Shown here: one piece after another, positions 8,770 to 17,664 of the stretch
Numbering within the stretch: the first letter of the stretch is position 1
Layout: every line of letters begins with the position of its first letter
Assembly (NCBI GenBank): GCA_934230115.1
Contig: CAKQEI010000003.1
Coordinates: 1 to 63,825, forward strand
Length of the DNA stretch: 63,825 nucleotides
DNA from: an uncultured Prevotella sp.
Lineage (GTDB): Bacteria; Bacteroidota; Bacteroidia; Bacteroidales; Bacteroidaceae
Direction: 5' to 3'
Position numbers and translations under genes: made by a program
Notes under the pieces: model-generated
What the model saw: the letters and a program-made list of their open reading frames with translations, nothing else
The model's database searches: none
Told to the model about the DNA's origin: nothing

Positions 8770-9570
8770 CTAATTTCTGATAATATTAACCAACAATGAA
8801 GCCACAGACGTCATAATGCTCACGAATGAGAACCACAACGTCGTAGACTGACCAATAGCAGAGTTCTTAGCCTTCGTGCTGTTGGGCTCTACATATATAT
8901 AGTCGTTCTGCTGTACATAGTAGTACGGCGAGTTGATAACATTTGCGTCATTCAAGTTAAGGCGATGGGCCTCCTTCTGTCCGTTGCTGTTCTCACGGAT
9001 GAGAAGCACATTGTCACGGCGGCCATAGATAGTAAGGTCGCCTGCCTGGGCAATAGCCTCAAGCACACTCATCTTTTCAGTAGAAACTGGCACCACCTTT
9101 GGTGCTGTAACTTCACCTGCCACTGTAACACGGTAGCTCGACATGCTCACTGTAACCACTGGCACCTCAGACGCAGCGAGGAAAGGCTGCACTTTCGACT
9201 TGATCAAATCCTGACACTCATTCTTTGTAAGGCCAGCTACATGCACAGTACCCACGATAGGAAAGTTGATGTTGCCCTCGTTGTCCACAAGATACTGGAG
9301 CAATGAGCCTGTGTTGCTTCCAAGACGTCCGTCGGTGCCAAGAGTATTGGAAATCGACAGGTTGAAAGGCTTAGAAGTCTCCGGATCAGAAGTGACAACG
9401 GTGATTGTCAGCAAGTCCTTCGGCATGATACGGGCATCATAAAGGCCCTTTGACGAAGCAAGACTAACTGAGTCGATGTTCTGGAAGTACGCTACCTGCT
9501 TTGCTGAGCTACATGCGTCCAGCAAAAGAGCAATTGCCATAAAGACAATGGGAATTAACAATTTCTTCAT
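8770..9570 (-). CDS. Outer-membrane polysaccharide export lipoprotein (Wza/BexD-like)
   Basis: A 266-residue lipoprotein, starting at MKKLLIPIVFMAIALLLDAC rather than 13 codons earlier, because that gives a clean lipoprotein signal peptide with the Cys at about 20. After the Cys come the poly-export domain (YDARIMPKDLLTITVVTSDPE, about residues 50-145) and a SLBB-like part (VTVAGEVTAPKVVPVS, about 155-220). A C-terminal hydrophobic helix may cross the outer membrane. It would form the outer-membrane channel for capsule or exopolysaccharide, working with a Wzc-type co-polymerase. The likely partner in this window is at 21784, 12 kb away on the other strand; this gene stands alone with its own promoter and terminator. 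Confidence 0.88.
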   Translation of the reverse strand: MKKLLIPIVFMAIALLLDACSSAKQVAYFQNIDSVSLASSKGLYDARIMPKDLLTITVVTSDPETSKPFNLSISNTLGTDGRLGSNTGSLLQYLVDNEGNINFPIVGTVHVAGLTKNECQDLIKSKVQPFLAASEVPVVTVSMSSYRVTVAGEVTAPKVVPVSTEKMSVLEAIAQAGDLTIYGRRDNVLLIRENSNGQKEAHRLNLNDANVINSPYYYVQQNDYIYVEPNSTKAKNSAIGQSTTLWFSFVSIMTSVASLLVNIIRN

Positions 9571-9606
9571 AATATACGCTGCAACATATTTGTGTTTTAG
9601 TTTGTG

Positions 9607-9638
9607 CAAAGTTATTACTAATTTCTGACACTCGCAAA
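9607..9638 (-). promoter_or_regulatory. Promoter of the polysaccharide export gene
   Basis: Minus strand TTTG (9635-9638), 20-nt spacer, TAACTTTG (9607-9614): a full Bacteroidetes consensus about 37 nt upstream of the chosen ATG. It also argues against the longer open frame, whose ATG at 9607-9609 would overlap the -7 element. Confidence 0.75.
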
Positions 9639-9912
9639 GTTTTGTGCCGATAATTTTTCCACAACTTTAATATTAGGCTTAAATATCAGGAAAATGCCTC
9701 TTTCAACTATATGTAATCGCATTCTCCACATTTTACAAAAAGAAAGTTAGTCATTCCTTTGGCAATATCAATCCGTAGACAGTTCCTTTCAAAACGTCGG
9801 TTTTAGCTTAGAATTTATCATTTTCAAGGGTCAAATCATGAAATATTGTAAATTCCATGTTTTTTAATCACAAAAACTTCGCCAAACAATCCCTGTTGTC
9901 AGATTTTTGTAT

Positions 9913-9920
9913 TAATTTTG
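9913..9920 (+). promoter_or_regulatory. Candidate -7 element of the asparaginase gene
   Basis: TAATTTTG on the plus strand, 25 nt before the ATG. The -33 element is weak (TTG with a short spacer). Confidence 0.45.
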
Positions 9921-9944
9921 CCATGAACAAAACAAACAAGAACG

Positions 9945-10997
9945 ATGAACAATGACAATGCCAACGTGCGTCACAACAAAGTGCTGCTGATATACACCGG
10001 CGGAACGATTGGTATGGGACGCAACCCACAGACAGATGCCCTTGAGCCGCTCAACTTCGAGCATCTCATTGCCAATCTGCCCGAATTCGCGTATCTCAAG
10101 ACTGAGATTGACACCTATCAGTTCACGCCTCCCATCGACTCGTCGGACATGTCGCTCAGACGATGGGCACAACTTGTGCGCATCATCCACGACAGCTACG
10201 ACTCCTACGATGGCTTTGTAATCCTGCACGGCACCGACACTATGGCATATACTGCAAGTGCTCTGTCGTTCATGATGGAGAACCTCACCAAGCCTGTCAT
10301 ACTCACAGGCTCACAGCTCCCCATTGGCCAACTGCGCACCGATGGCAAGGAGAACCTTGTTACGAGTATTGAGCTTGCGTCTGCCTACAACGACGATGGC
10401 CATGCCATTGTGCCTGAGGTATGCATCTACTTTAGCGGACGACTGTTGCGAGGCAACCGTAGCACAAAGGAGAACGCCGATGGATTCAATGCTTTCAACT
10501 CGTTCAACTATCCCCACCTATGCGAAGCAGGAGTGGAGTTCAACTTCCGCCACCATTATATATTAAAGCCCGACTTCAGCAGGCCCATGATTCCCCACTA
10601 TGCCATGGATCCAAATGTTGTGGTATTCTCGCTTTTCCCTGGAGTACAGGAAAACATCGTTCGCCATGTGCTTGAGGCTCCAGAGTTGCGCGGTATTGTC
10701 ATGCGATCGTTCGGAAGTGGCAACGCTCCACAGAAGCCTTGGCTCAGACAACTGCTCAAGGATGCCACCAAACGTGGTGTCACAGTGGTCAACATAAGTC
10801 AATGTGTTGCTGGATGCGTCAAGATGGGACGCTATGAGGCAAGCTATCAGCTTAAGGATGCAGGAATAGTAAGCGGTTACGACTGCACTGTGGAGAGTGC
10901 TGTTACGAAACTCATGTATCTGCAGGCACGCTACTCCGACTGCCACACCATACGATACCTTATGAACAAGAGCCTGTGTGGCGAAATAACAAAATAA
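9945..10997 (+). CDS. ansA: Type I L-asparaginase
   Basis: A 350-residue cytoplasmic-type L-asparaginase (asparagine to aspartate plus ammonia). Seen: the first catalytic motif LLIYTGGTIGM near residue 20 and the second, ILHGTDTMAYTASAL, near residue 95, with the GSQLP segment that follows it. There is no signal peptide, which fits type I rather than the secreted type II enzyme. It is monocistronic, followed by a long hairpin at 11085. Length is typical of the family. Confidence 0.93.
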   Translation: MNNDNANVRHNKVLLIYTGGTIGMGRNPQTDALEPLNFEHLIANLPEFAYLKTEIDTYQFTPPIDSSDMSLRRWAQLVRIIHDSYDSYDGFVILHGTDTMAYTASALSFMMENLTKPVILTGSQLPIGQLRTDGKENLVTSIELASAYNDDGHAIVPEVCIYFSGRLLRGNRSTKENADGFNAFNSFNYPHLCEAGVEFNFRHHYILKPDFSRPMIPHYAMDPNVVVFSLFPGVQENIVRHVLEAPELRGIVMRSFGSGNAPQKPWLRQLLKDATKRGVTVVNISQCVAGCVKMGRYEASYQLKDAGIVSGYDCTVESAVTKLMYLQARYSDCHTIRYLMNKSLCGEITK

Positions 10998-11084
10998 GAG
11001 GAAGACAACAACCCGCCAAGGTTACAGCACTTTTTACCATTAGTTTTACACCTTATTGTATATAAGATACTTGTTACAACCACT

Positions 11085-11123
11085 GCATACCACTCCACCC
11101 TTATAGCGGAGGGAGTGGTATGC
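11085..11123. terminator. 12-bp hairpin after ansA
   Basis: GCATACCACTCC (11085-11096) and GGAGTGGTATGC (11112-11123) are perfect complements, with partial pairing beyond. It lies about 90 nt after the ansA stop. No clear T-run follows, so the terminator call is moderate. Confidence 0.45.
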
Positions 11124-11268
11124 ATTGTGGCTTGTTGCGTCACATTGTTTACGCTAACAATAGCCAAAACAGACTAATAATGTGGTCTAAAACACTGTTT
11201 TTTAAGACAAAAGCATGAATACACTGCAAATTTCTCTTTTTTTTTTTACTCAAACCAAAAAAAAAGCA

Positions 11269-11276
11269 TAACTTTG
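11269..11276 (+). promoter_or_regulatory. -7 element of the lipoprotein/OmpA operon
   Basis: TAACTTTG followed by CA, matching the strongest Bacteroidetes -7 consensus, with a T-tract at the -33 distance. It predicts a long leader of about 180 nt before the ATG at 11466. Confidence 0.65.
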
Positions 11277-11308
11277 CAAACAAACAAAAAATACAGGAAC
11301 CATATTGC

Positions 11309-11452
11309 ATGTATTCCATTGTGAAACAACGCAACAACTATTCATTTCTCATAATAGAGGAAATCAGGAAAAATATCCATACGCATTTCGCAAATGGAAC
11401 ACAAACTTTAGGATTACCGGTAAACAGAAACAGAACAAACAAGTTTAATTAA
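11309..11452 (+). CDS. Possible 47-codon leader open frame
   Basis: An ATG-started frame of 47 codons fills most of the leader between the promoter at 11269 and the lipoprotein gene, ending 13 nt before its ATG. The product (beginning MYSIVKQRNNYSFLIIEE) is basic and has no recognised domain. It could be chance in AT-rich DNA or a translated upstream frame affecting the very abundant downstream products. No ribosome-binding signal was seen. Confidence 0.25.
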   Translation: MYSIVKQRNNYSFLIIEEIRKNIHTHFANGTQTLGLPVNRNRTNKFN

Positions 11453-11465
11453 ACAATAAAAAGCA

Positions 11466-13907
11466 ATGAAAAAAAGAAGCCTAACTAACATCTTGCTCGT
11501 CTCAACTCTTATGTTGAGTGGAGCAACAACTTTCGTTTCTTGTAAAGATTACGACAGTGATGGTGTCTACGACGACATCAATGATCAGGTGAACAAGAAG
11601 TTTGAGGAGATTATTGAGCAGCAGAAGAAGGATCTTGCTGACATTAACAACAAACTTGCCAACATCAAGCAGTGCGATGACGCTACGATGAAAGCTCTTA
11701 TAAAGCAGACTATCGAAGAGAACAAGGCAGCTCTCAATCAGGGTGCTGTTGACGCTGTTATCGCCGAGTTGCTCAAGGAGAACAGTGCATTGAACGATGC
11801 TATCGCTAAGTCAGAGGCAGTTCACAAGCTGCTCGTTGAAATCTATGGTGAGAATGGCGACGCTGGTATGAAGAAGCAGCTCAACGATCTCCAGAATGAT
11901 TTCAATAACGCAAAGGCTGGATGGACAGAGAAGACTCAGGCATTGACCGACTCTGTTAAGATGGCTTTGACTCTTGCTCAGGCAGACTCTATCCGTCTCG
12001 ACGAGTTGGAGGAGAAGGTTAACAACAACACAGTTGACATCAACCAGCTCAAGGAAGATTACGACAAGCTCAACAACGTAACTATCCCTAATCTTTCTGA
12101 CGACCTTGAGCAGGCTAAGAATGACATCATCACAGCAAAGGGTGTTGCTGACGAGGCTCTCCAGAAGGCTAATGATCTCGATAGAGATTTGAGAGCTTTG
12201 ATTGAGACCACAAAGAACGAAATTCTTGAAGAGGTTGCAAATAAGTACGTTTCTAAGGCAGACCTTGAGAACCTCACACTCGGTACAATCAACAAATGGT
12301 ACGAAGAATCAGGCATCGACAACCGTTTCACAACTATCGAGAACAATTACAAGGACCTCATCGCAAGCTTGACAGACTTCTACAGCAAGCTCGTAACAGG
12401 CGTTGTTGTTCAGGGTTCTGAAAGCCCAGTAACTGGCTATGTTCAGACTCCGTTCGGTCTTGAAATGAGCGTTATGGGTGCTTACTATGGCAAGACTTCA
12501 GAAGGTTTCGAGTTCGGTGGTGAAAGATTCAACAAGGGTACCCTCATCAGCGACTCAGACTCAAATACAGGTCTTATCTTCGTTACAGTTAACCCGACTA
12601 ATGTAGATCCTAGCTGCATCGACTTCACGCTTGTTGACAGCCAGGGCAACGAGGCTCCATTTAAGCTCACCGCAGTTAATACTGACCGCGTGCTGAAATT
12701 CGGTGTTTCACGCGCAATAAACAAGAATGTAAACGTAAACGAGAAGAGTGGTTTCTATGCTTTGCAGGTTAAGCTTGATGCTGCGGATGTAGACAAAGCT
12801 AAGACTTGGACACCAGCTGACGCTGCAGACTTGAAGGATGCTGCCAAGAATGTTCTCGGCAAGCTCCGTCACCCAAAAAGAAACTCTCTCAATATCAGCG
12901 ACATCGTTACTTCTATCGAGAGCGTATTCAACAACCGTCTTACACGCTATGGCGTTAAGGCTACTTGGAAGTTCAAGAACGAGAAGGGCGAGTGGGTTAC
13001 AAAGTCTACAGTATCAGGCCTCAACCTCGCTGCTACAGCATTCAAGCCGTTGTCATACGAGTTCTTGAAGGAAGGCATCAATGTTGACCTGCCTACAATC
13101 CCGTCACTTGAGTCTAAGTTGAATCTCGTTCAGTACAAGTTCAATTGGACTCCGATTGAGGGAATTGAAAACATGAAAACTTCTGTGACATTGACAATTC
13201 CTAACACAGACGATATCAAGATTAATGGAAAGGTAACACCAAGTGTTAAAATTGATAAGGAACTTGAAAACGGATTTATCAAGGACGTAAAAGTAACTAT
13301 TGGCGATATCGACTTCTCTGGCGCAACCATCAAGGTTGGCGAGAAAGAAGAGACATACGATATTGTAGTTTCAATGGACGAGTTCAACCGTGTTATCAAC
13401 GATGTTAACAACAACGTTGAGAACATGATTGGTGGTGTTAACGACCTTATCGACAAGGTGAACGGTTATGTTCAGAGCATCGACGGCCAGGTTATCACAC
13501 GCCTCAACAACTACATCAAGAAGTTTGAGCACCTCCTCACAAAGTCTAACTCACTTCTCCAGCCTACTATGCTCTATACAGCACAGAACGGAAACTGGAA
13601 CCAGTTGCCTAACGTTAAGACTGCTGCTGCTCACTTGAAGTTGAACGGTGGCAAGGCTTCTACTATATTCGTAGCTACTTCTTACACTGGCGAGCTCCTC
13701 GCTCCTGCCTACAAGAAGTATGTACACGTAAATGGTCCTGAGGGCGCAACCGTTACAGGTGCTAACATCAACAAGGTAATCGACGGCAACATCTACAAGA
13801 TCGGCTTCGAGGCTAACAAGCCTGGTACATACGAGATTGTATACGAGGCAGTTGACTACTCTGGCAAGACTGTTACACGTACATTCTACGTTAAGGTGGT
13901 TGAGTAA
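11466..13907 (+). CDS. Long coiled-coil surface lipoprotein
   Basis: An 813-residue lipoprotein of unknown function. The signal peptide ends at TTFVSC, and the following KDYDSDGVYDD is acidic, as in surface-export signals of Bacteroidetes lipoproteins. Residues about 35-280 are heptad-rich (VNKKFEEIIEQQKKDLADI), predicting a long coiled coil. The middle is beta-rich, a second short coiled segment lies near 640-690, and the last 110 residues look like an immunoglobulin-like fold (EANKPGTYEIVYEAVDYSGKTVTRTF). Codon use is strongly biased to a few codons (GTT, AAC, CTC, AAG), as in highly expressed genes. It lies 105 nt upstream of an OmpA-family gene on the same strand; a structural or tethering envelope role is inferred. 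Confidence 0.8.
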   Translation: MKKRSLTNILLVSTLMLSGATTFVSCKDYDSDGVYDDINDQVNKKFEEIIEQQKKDLADINNKLANIKQCDDATMKALIKQTIEENKAALNQGAVDAVIAELLKENSALNDAIAKSEAVHKLLVEIYGENGDAGMKKQLNDLQNDFNNAKAGWTEKTQALTDSVKMALTLAQADSIRLDELEEKVNNNTVDINQLKEDYDKLNNVTIPNLSDDLEQAKNDIITAKGVADEALQKANDLDRDLRALIETTKNEILEEVANKYVSKADLENLTLGTINKWYEESGIDNRFTTIENNYKDLIASLTDFYSKLVTGVVVQGSESPVTGYVQTPFGLEMSVMGAYYGKTSEGFEFGGERFNKGTLISDSDSNTGLIFVTVNPTNVDPSCIDFTLVDSQGNEAPFKLTAVNTDRVLKFGVSRAINKNVNVNEKSGFYALQVKLDAADVDKAKTWTPADAADLKDAAKNVLGKLRHPKRNSLNISDIVTSIESVFNNRLTRYGVKATWKFKNEKGEWVTKSTVSGLNLAATAFKPLSYEFLKEGINVDLPTIPSLESKLNLVQYKFNWTPIEGIENMKTSVTLTIPNTDDIKINGKVTPSVKIDKELENGFIKDVKVTIGDIDFSGATIKVGEKEETYDIVVSMDEFNRVINDVNNNVENMIGGVNDLIDKVNGYVQSIDGQVITRLNNYIKKFEHLLTKSNSLLQPTMLYTAQNGNWNQLPNVKTAAAHLKLNGGKASTIFVATSYTGELLAPAYKKYVHVNGPEGATVTGANINKVIDGNIYKIGFEANKPGTYEIVYEAVDYSGKTVTRTFYVKVVE

Positions 13908-13945
13908 TCCGTACAGGAGAACTCATTGAACTTTGGATAACATGA

Positions 13946-13976
13946 GGTTGTCGTTCATTTATATGAACAGACAACC
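13946..13976 (+). other. Intercistronic hairpin between lipoprotein and OmpA genes
   Basis: GGTTGTC-GTTCAT pairs with ATGAAC-(A)-GACAACC around a TTAT loop, 13 bp with one bulged A. No T-run follows, so it more likely affects mRNA stability or relative expression than ends transcription. Confidence 0.5.
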
Positions 13977-14012
13977 CCATGAATAGAATAATCATCTAAA
14001 AGAAATAAAATT

Positions 14013-15161
14013 ATGAAACTGAAAAATATTGTACTTTCAAGTATGGTAGCTATGGGTTGCACAACAGCTGCAGCTCAGGAAGCAAAGACTGAGGAAGTTT
14101 TTGAGCCACACGCATACGTTCAGATTCAGGGCGGTGTTCAGGAGACTCTTGGCGAGATAGATTTCAGCTCTCTCCTTTCTCCTAACTTCCAGCTTGGTGC
14201 TGGCTACAACTTCAACAAGGTTGTAGGTGCTCGTTTCTCTGTTAACTTCTGGCAGAGCAAGGCAGGTCAGAGATTTGCTGGCATCGGCAAGAAGGATTGG
14301 AAGTGGAGCTATGCTGCTCCTATGGTTGACGCTACATTCAACCTTACCAACCTCTTCTGCAAGTACGATCCCAACCGTCTTGTTAACGTAAGCGTATTCG
14401 GTGGTGTTGGTGCCAACATCGCTTGGGGTAACGACGAGGCTAACGACGTAAGAAAGGCTGTTCTCGCTGCCAACTCAAACAAGATTGTTTACGACAAGAA
14501 TCCTTTGGAGTATGCATGGGACGGCTCTAAGCTTCGTCTTGCTGCACGCGTAGGTGCTAATGTTGACTTCCGCGTCAACGAGCGCGTAAGCCTTGGCCTT
14601 GAGGTTTCTGCAAACACTCTCAACGACAAGTACAACTCTAAGAGAGCTGGCAATGCCGACTGGTATTTCAACGCTCTTGTAGGTGCAAAGGTTGCTCTTG
14701 GCAAGACACACTCTACACGCAAGGTTGAGCAGGTTGCTCCAGTTGAGCGCGTTATCGAGCGCATTGTAGAGAAGCAGGTTCCTGCTCCAGCTACACAGGT
14801 TACTAACAATGAGAGCGCAAAGAAGGAGTATGTTAAGGAGAACGGTATCCGTCGCGACGTATTCTTCAACATCGGCAAGTTCAACATCAGCGATGCTGAA
14901 CAGCGCAAGATTAACGAGATCGTAGAATATCTCAACGAGAATCCTTCTGCTCGCGTAGTTGTTACTGGTTATGCAGATAAGGGTACTGGTAGTGCTGCCG
15001 TAAACCGTCGCATTGCTGCTCAGCGTGCTCAGGCCGTTACCAAGTTCCTTGTTAACCGTGGCATCTCAAAGAGCCGCATTGCTACAGACTCTAAGGGTTC
15101 TGACGTTCAGCCATTCGTTAACAACGACGAGAACCGCGTTACTATCTGTATTGCTAAGTAA
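14013..15161 (+). CDS. OmpA-family outer-membrane protein
   Basis: A 382-residue protein. The signal peptide (MKLKNIVLSSMVAMGCTTAAAQ) is followed by an eight-stranded-barrel-like part (about 30-225), a linker with VERIVEKQVPAPATQ, and a C-terminal OmpA/peptidoglycan-binding domain from about 280. That domain shows FFNIGKFNISDAEQRKI and VTGYADKGTGSAAVNRRIA, the latter matching the usual GHTD..G....N..LS..RA region. It should anchor the outer membrane to peptidoglycan. Codon bias suggests a major envelope protein. Probably co-transcribed with the preceding lipoprotein and ended by the terminator at 15211. Confidence 0.92.
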   Translation: MKLKNIVLSSMVAMGCTTAAAQEAKTEEVFEPHAYVQIQGGVQETLGEIDFSSLLSPNFQLGAGYNFNKVVGARFSVNFWQSKAGQRFAGIGKKDWKWSYAAPMVDATFNLTNLFCKYDPNRLVNVSVFGGVGANIAWGNDEANDVRKAVLAANSNKIVYDKNPLEYAWDGSKLRLAARVGANVDFRVNERVSLGLEVSANTLNDKYNSKRAGNADWYFNALVGAKVALGKTHSTRKVEQVAPVERVIERIVEKQVPAPATQVTNNESAKKEYVKENGIRRDVFFNIGKFNISDAEQRKINEIVEYLNENPSARVVVTGYADKGTGSAAVNRRIAAQRAQAVTKFLVNRGISKSRIATDSKGSDVQPFVNNDENRVTICIAK

Positions 15162-15210
15162 TAAAAAAGCAAGCATATTGCAAATTATACTGCAATAGAT
15201 AAATTACTAC

Positions 15211-15270
15211 ATAACCAATCCTTTATCTTTATCCTATGATAACACATATAAAGGATTGGTTATTTTTTTA
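15211..15270 (+). terminator. Strong terminator after the OmpA gene
   Basis: Perfect 16-bp arms (15211-15226 and 15248-15263) around a 21-nt loop, followed by T7. It ends only 17 nt before the next ATG (15288), so that gene's promoter must lie inside or before the hairpin, or it depends on readthrough. Confidence 0.9.
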
Positions 15271-15287
15271 TAATACAAAAATAAACA

Positions 15288-16487
15288 ATGAATAAGCAAT
15301 TAATAACATTGGCATTGGTAGGCTTGTCGACTATGCCGGCAAATGCCCAGATCAATGGAGATGGTTACTATCGCATACAGAATGCTAAAAGCGGAAGATA
15401 TATGACGCTTTGCGATAATCATAGTGATGGAATAGACTACAGTGCAACACAAGCTGAAACTGGCGCTCTTGAGACAAGAGGAGATAAGAACGACATCATA
15501 TCCGACCCAGGCTCTATTTTCTATATTAAGAAAATCAGCGGCAATGAGTACAACATCATTTCACAGGGTGCCGACATGCACTCTATGACTAATTATTACA
15601 TTAAGATAATTGAGTCATCGTATACTAAGGGTGCTTACCGCGCTTACCAGACAAGCAAAGGTTACGCTCTGTATCTTGCAGACAAAGGATTCAAAGACGG
15701 CATCAGCTATGTCACTACATCAAGCGACTACAAGGAGTATAGAGACTGGTATATCACACCGGTGTCTACCGAAACTGATAACTTCATTGGCATCACACCA
15801 AACATTGAGTCAGACGGCAAGTATTTTGCTTCTTTCTACACAGGCTTTGCCTATGATCTCGCTTCAAGCGGCATGAAGGCATACTACATCTCAAATGTTG
15901 ACGAAAAGAGCGGCATTGCTGTTTACAAGGAAATCAGCGGCACTATCCCAGCAAAGACTCCTGTATACATTGAATGCTCGTCAAAGGACGTAGCAGACAA
16001 CAAGATTAAGCCTCTCGCTGACAATGTTGCTGCAATATCAGGCAATAAACTCACTGGCGTATTCTTTAGTGTAGGCAACTGGAGAAGCGGACACTACAAC
16101 TCTGTACAGTTTGATGAAAAAACAATGCGCACTCTCAATGTGGAAGACGGCAAATTGGTTTACAACACTGCTACAGATTTATTGGCTACAACAGAGGTTT
16201 GTCTGAAACCAGGCTCTAACAAGAATGAGGATTTCGCAAACCGCACCACAATAGCCCACAACACCAACTATCTCAGTGTTGCTAATGGAACTGCTGCTTC
16301 GCTTAAACTGTTAAGTGAGGATGAATACAAGTCTACAGGCATCAACGATATCACAATCGACACATGCAACAAGCCTGCAAACATCTACAACCTCAACGGT
16401 ACTATTGTTCGCAAGAACGCTACATCTACCGAAGGTCTTGCTAAGGGCATTTACTTGTTTAATGGAAAGAAAATTGTAGTTAAGTAA
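15288..16487 (+). CDS. Secreted protein with C-terminal sorting-like motif, function unknown
   Basis: A 399-residue exported protein. A signal peptide (MNKQLITLALVGLSTMPANA) precedes QINGDGYYRIQNAKSGRYMTL, which resembles the opening of ricin-type beta-trefoil lectin repeats, a pattern common in Prevotella secreted proteins. The C-terminus IYNLNGTIVRKN... KGIYLFNGKKIVVK is the short terminal motif shared by many Prevotella secreted proteins and related to type IX secretion sorting tails. No catalytic motif was recognised. It ends in a bidirectional terminator. Confidence 0.75.
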   Translation: MNKQLITLALVGLSTMPANAQINGDGYYRIQNAKSGRYMTLCDNHSDGIDYSATQAETGALETRGDKNDIISDPGSIFYIKKISGNEYNIISQGADMHSMTNYYIKIIESSYTKGAYRAYQTSKGYALYLADKGFKDGISYVTTSSDYKEYRDWYITPVSTETDNFIGITPNIESDGKYFASFYTGFAYDLASSGMKAYYISNVDEKSGIAVYKEISGTIPAKTPVYIECSSKDVADNKIKPLADNVAAISGNKLTGVFFSVGNWRSGHYNSVQFDEKTMRTLNVEDGKLVYNTATDLLATTEVCLKPGSNKNEDFANRTTIAHNTNYLSVANGTAASLKLLSEDEYKSTGINDITIDTCNKPANIYNLNGTIVRKNATSTEGLAKGIYLFNGKKIVVK

Positions 16488-16490
16488 ACT

Positions 16491-16533
16491 ATACGAAAAA
16501 AGGAGGGTTGTTTGAACTCTCCTTTTTTCGTAT
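16491..16533. terminator. Bidirectional terminator between convergent genes
   Basis: 15-bp perfect arms ATACGAAAAAAGGAG and CTCCTTTTTTCGTAT with A/T tracts inside the stem. It separates the convergent genes ending at 16487 and 16552. Confidence 0.9.
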
Positions 16534-16551
16534 ATATAATTAATGTGCTTC

Positions 16552-17526
16552 TTAGAATATCTTATGTGCTAAACGCAATTCAAATACAGGGAAGAACTTG
16601 AATTGCTTGAAGAACTTGACATTATTGCCAACACTTCCACCAATATTCTCCACATCGTTTATAAGGTCTACACCGTCGTGAGTATAGAGCTTTGGAGTGC
16701 CACCCCAAAACATTGCGCCACAGCTTACATAAATATGATACATGTCGGAATTCTTAACGATTCTGCCGCCATAACCAAAACCTAAGTAAGGACGGAAACT
16801 GTTGACGTTGAGCTTGCACTTAATCATGTTGTTCTCATCAGGCACAAGTCGGTAACCCACTTTGTTGCCATTCTCGTCAACCTTATCCTTAAAATCACCC
16901 AAATGCACACTCATTCTACCATTATTAAGAAACTTAGCAGCAAGCTCAGGGTCAAGATAAGCATCTCCATAAATAGGCTCATCGTTAGCAGCCGCATCAT
17001 AGAACTTATTGTACATTGCCACACCTACAAGCGATGTACCGTCAATGGCAGCATTCTCAGCACGTGCAATGGTAGAAGGTCCCCAATAGAAACCACCAGT
17101 AACAAACCAATTCTTGTTGCGCAACGGGTGAACATCAACAAGGAGTTTGAAGTTGTTGAAGTTAGGCATACGTCGCATCTGTATGTTCTGGTCTATCTTA
17201 GTGCCAAGATACTGTTCTATGAAACTCGCCATCTTATCGAACTTCTGATTCTGCTCAGCCTGCGACAAATTATCATCACCAATCTGAATGCCCATAGTCA
17301 TGTCGCTGAATATGCTCGGCACGAAAGTGAATCCGGTGCGCACTGTTACACTATTGCCAATGGGCATCGACACGTCCAAGCCAAGACCTGTAGAACCACC
17401 AGTAACGGCAATGTCCATGTGATTAAGAATTTTGCTATCAGCTGCACTCTCAGTATTTGATTGCTGACCAAACACTGTCAGCGAGAGCATAGCCAAGCCT
17501 ACCAAACTAAAAAATCTTCTATTCAT
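16552..17526 (-). CDS. Outer-membrane beta-barrel protein, function unknown
   Basis: A 324-residue protein with a signal peptide (MNRRFFSLVGLAMLSLTVFGQ). Its alternating beta-strand pattern has glycine- and aromatic-rich segments (FRPYLGFGYGGRIV, NWFVTGGFYWGPS) and ends in aromatic FELRLAHKIF, as outer-membrane barrels do. No substrate can be suggested. It is monocistronic, facing the secreted-protein gene across a shared terminator. Confidence 0.7.
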   Translation of the reverse strand: MNRRFFSLVGLAMLSLTVFGQQSNTESAADSKILNHMDIAVTGGSTGLGLDVSMPIGNSVTVRTGFTFVPSIFSDMTMGIQIGDDNLSQAEQNQKFDKMASFIEQYLGTKIDQNIQMRRMPNFNNFKLLVDVHPLRNKNWFVTGGFYWGPSTIARAENAAIDGTSLVGVAMYNKFYDAAANDEPIYGDAYLDPELAAKFLNNGRMSVHLGDFKDKVDENGNKVGYRLVPDENNMIKCKLNVNSFRPYLGFGYGGRIVKNSDMYHIYVSCGAMFWGGTPKLYTHDGVDLINDVENIGGSVGNNVKFFKQFKFFPVFELRLAHKIF

Positions 17527-17564
17527 CTGCTATTATTCTGTTTTATCTTTTGTCAATATGTCTG

Positions 17565-17572
17565 CAAAGTTA
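17565..17572 (-). promoter_or_regulatory. -7 element of the barrel protein gene
   Basis: TAACTTTG followed by CA on the minus strand, about 39 nt upstream of the ATG at 17526. Confidence 0.55.
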
Positions 17573-17598
17573 CGACATTATTCTCAAAACAAAAAATA

Positions 17599-17634
17599 AA
17601 ATCCCCGGAAAGCACTAAAGCCTTCCGGGGATTT
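17599..17634 (-). terminator. Terminator of the rny transcript
   Basis: 12-bp arms AAATCCCCGGAA and TTCCGGGGATTT, followed on the minus strand by TTATTTTTTG; begins about 30 nt after the rny stop. Confidence 0.88.
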
Positions 17635-17664
17635 GTGTATTTACTTAGCGTAAGTAGCTGATTT

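Larger units (their letters stand above)
9571..9944. other. Divergent intergenic region
   Basis: This gap separates the divergent export and asparaginase genes. Apart from one promoter-like element at each end, nothing recognisable was seen in the AT-rich middle (about 9640-9905). Confidence 0.5.

Noticed and set aside
11085..11123. Riboswitch before the lipoprotein gene
   Set aside because: The hairpin lies upstream of the mapped -7 element at 11269, so it belongs to the ansA 3' end.
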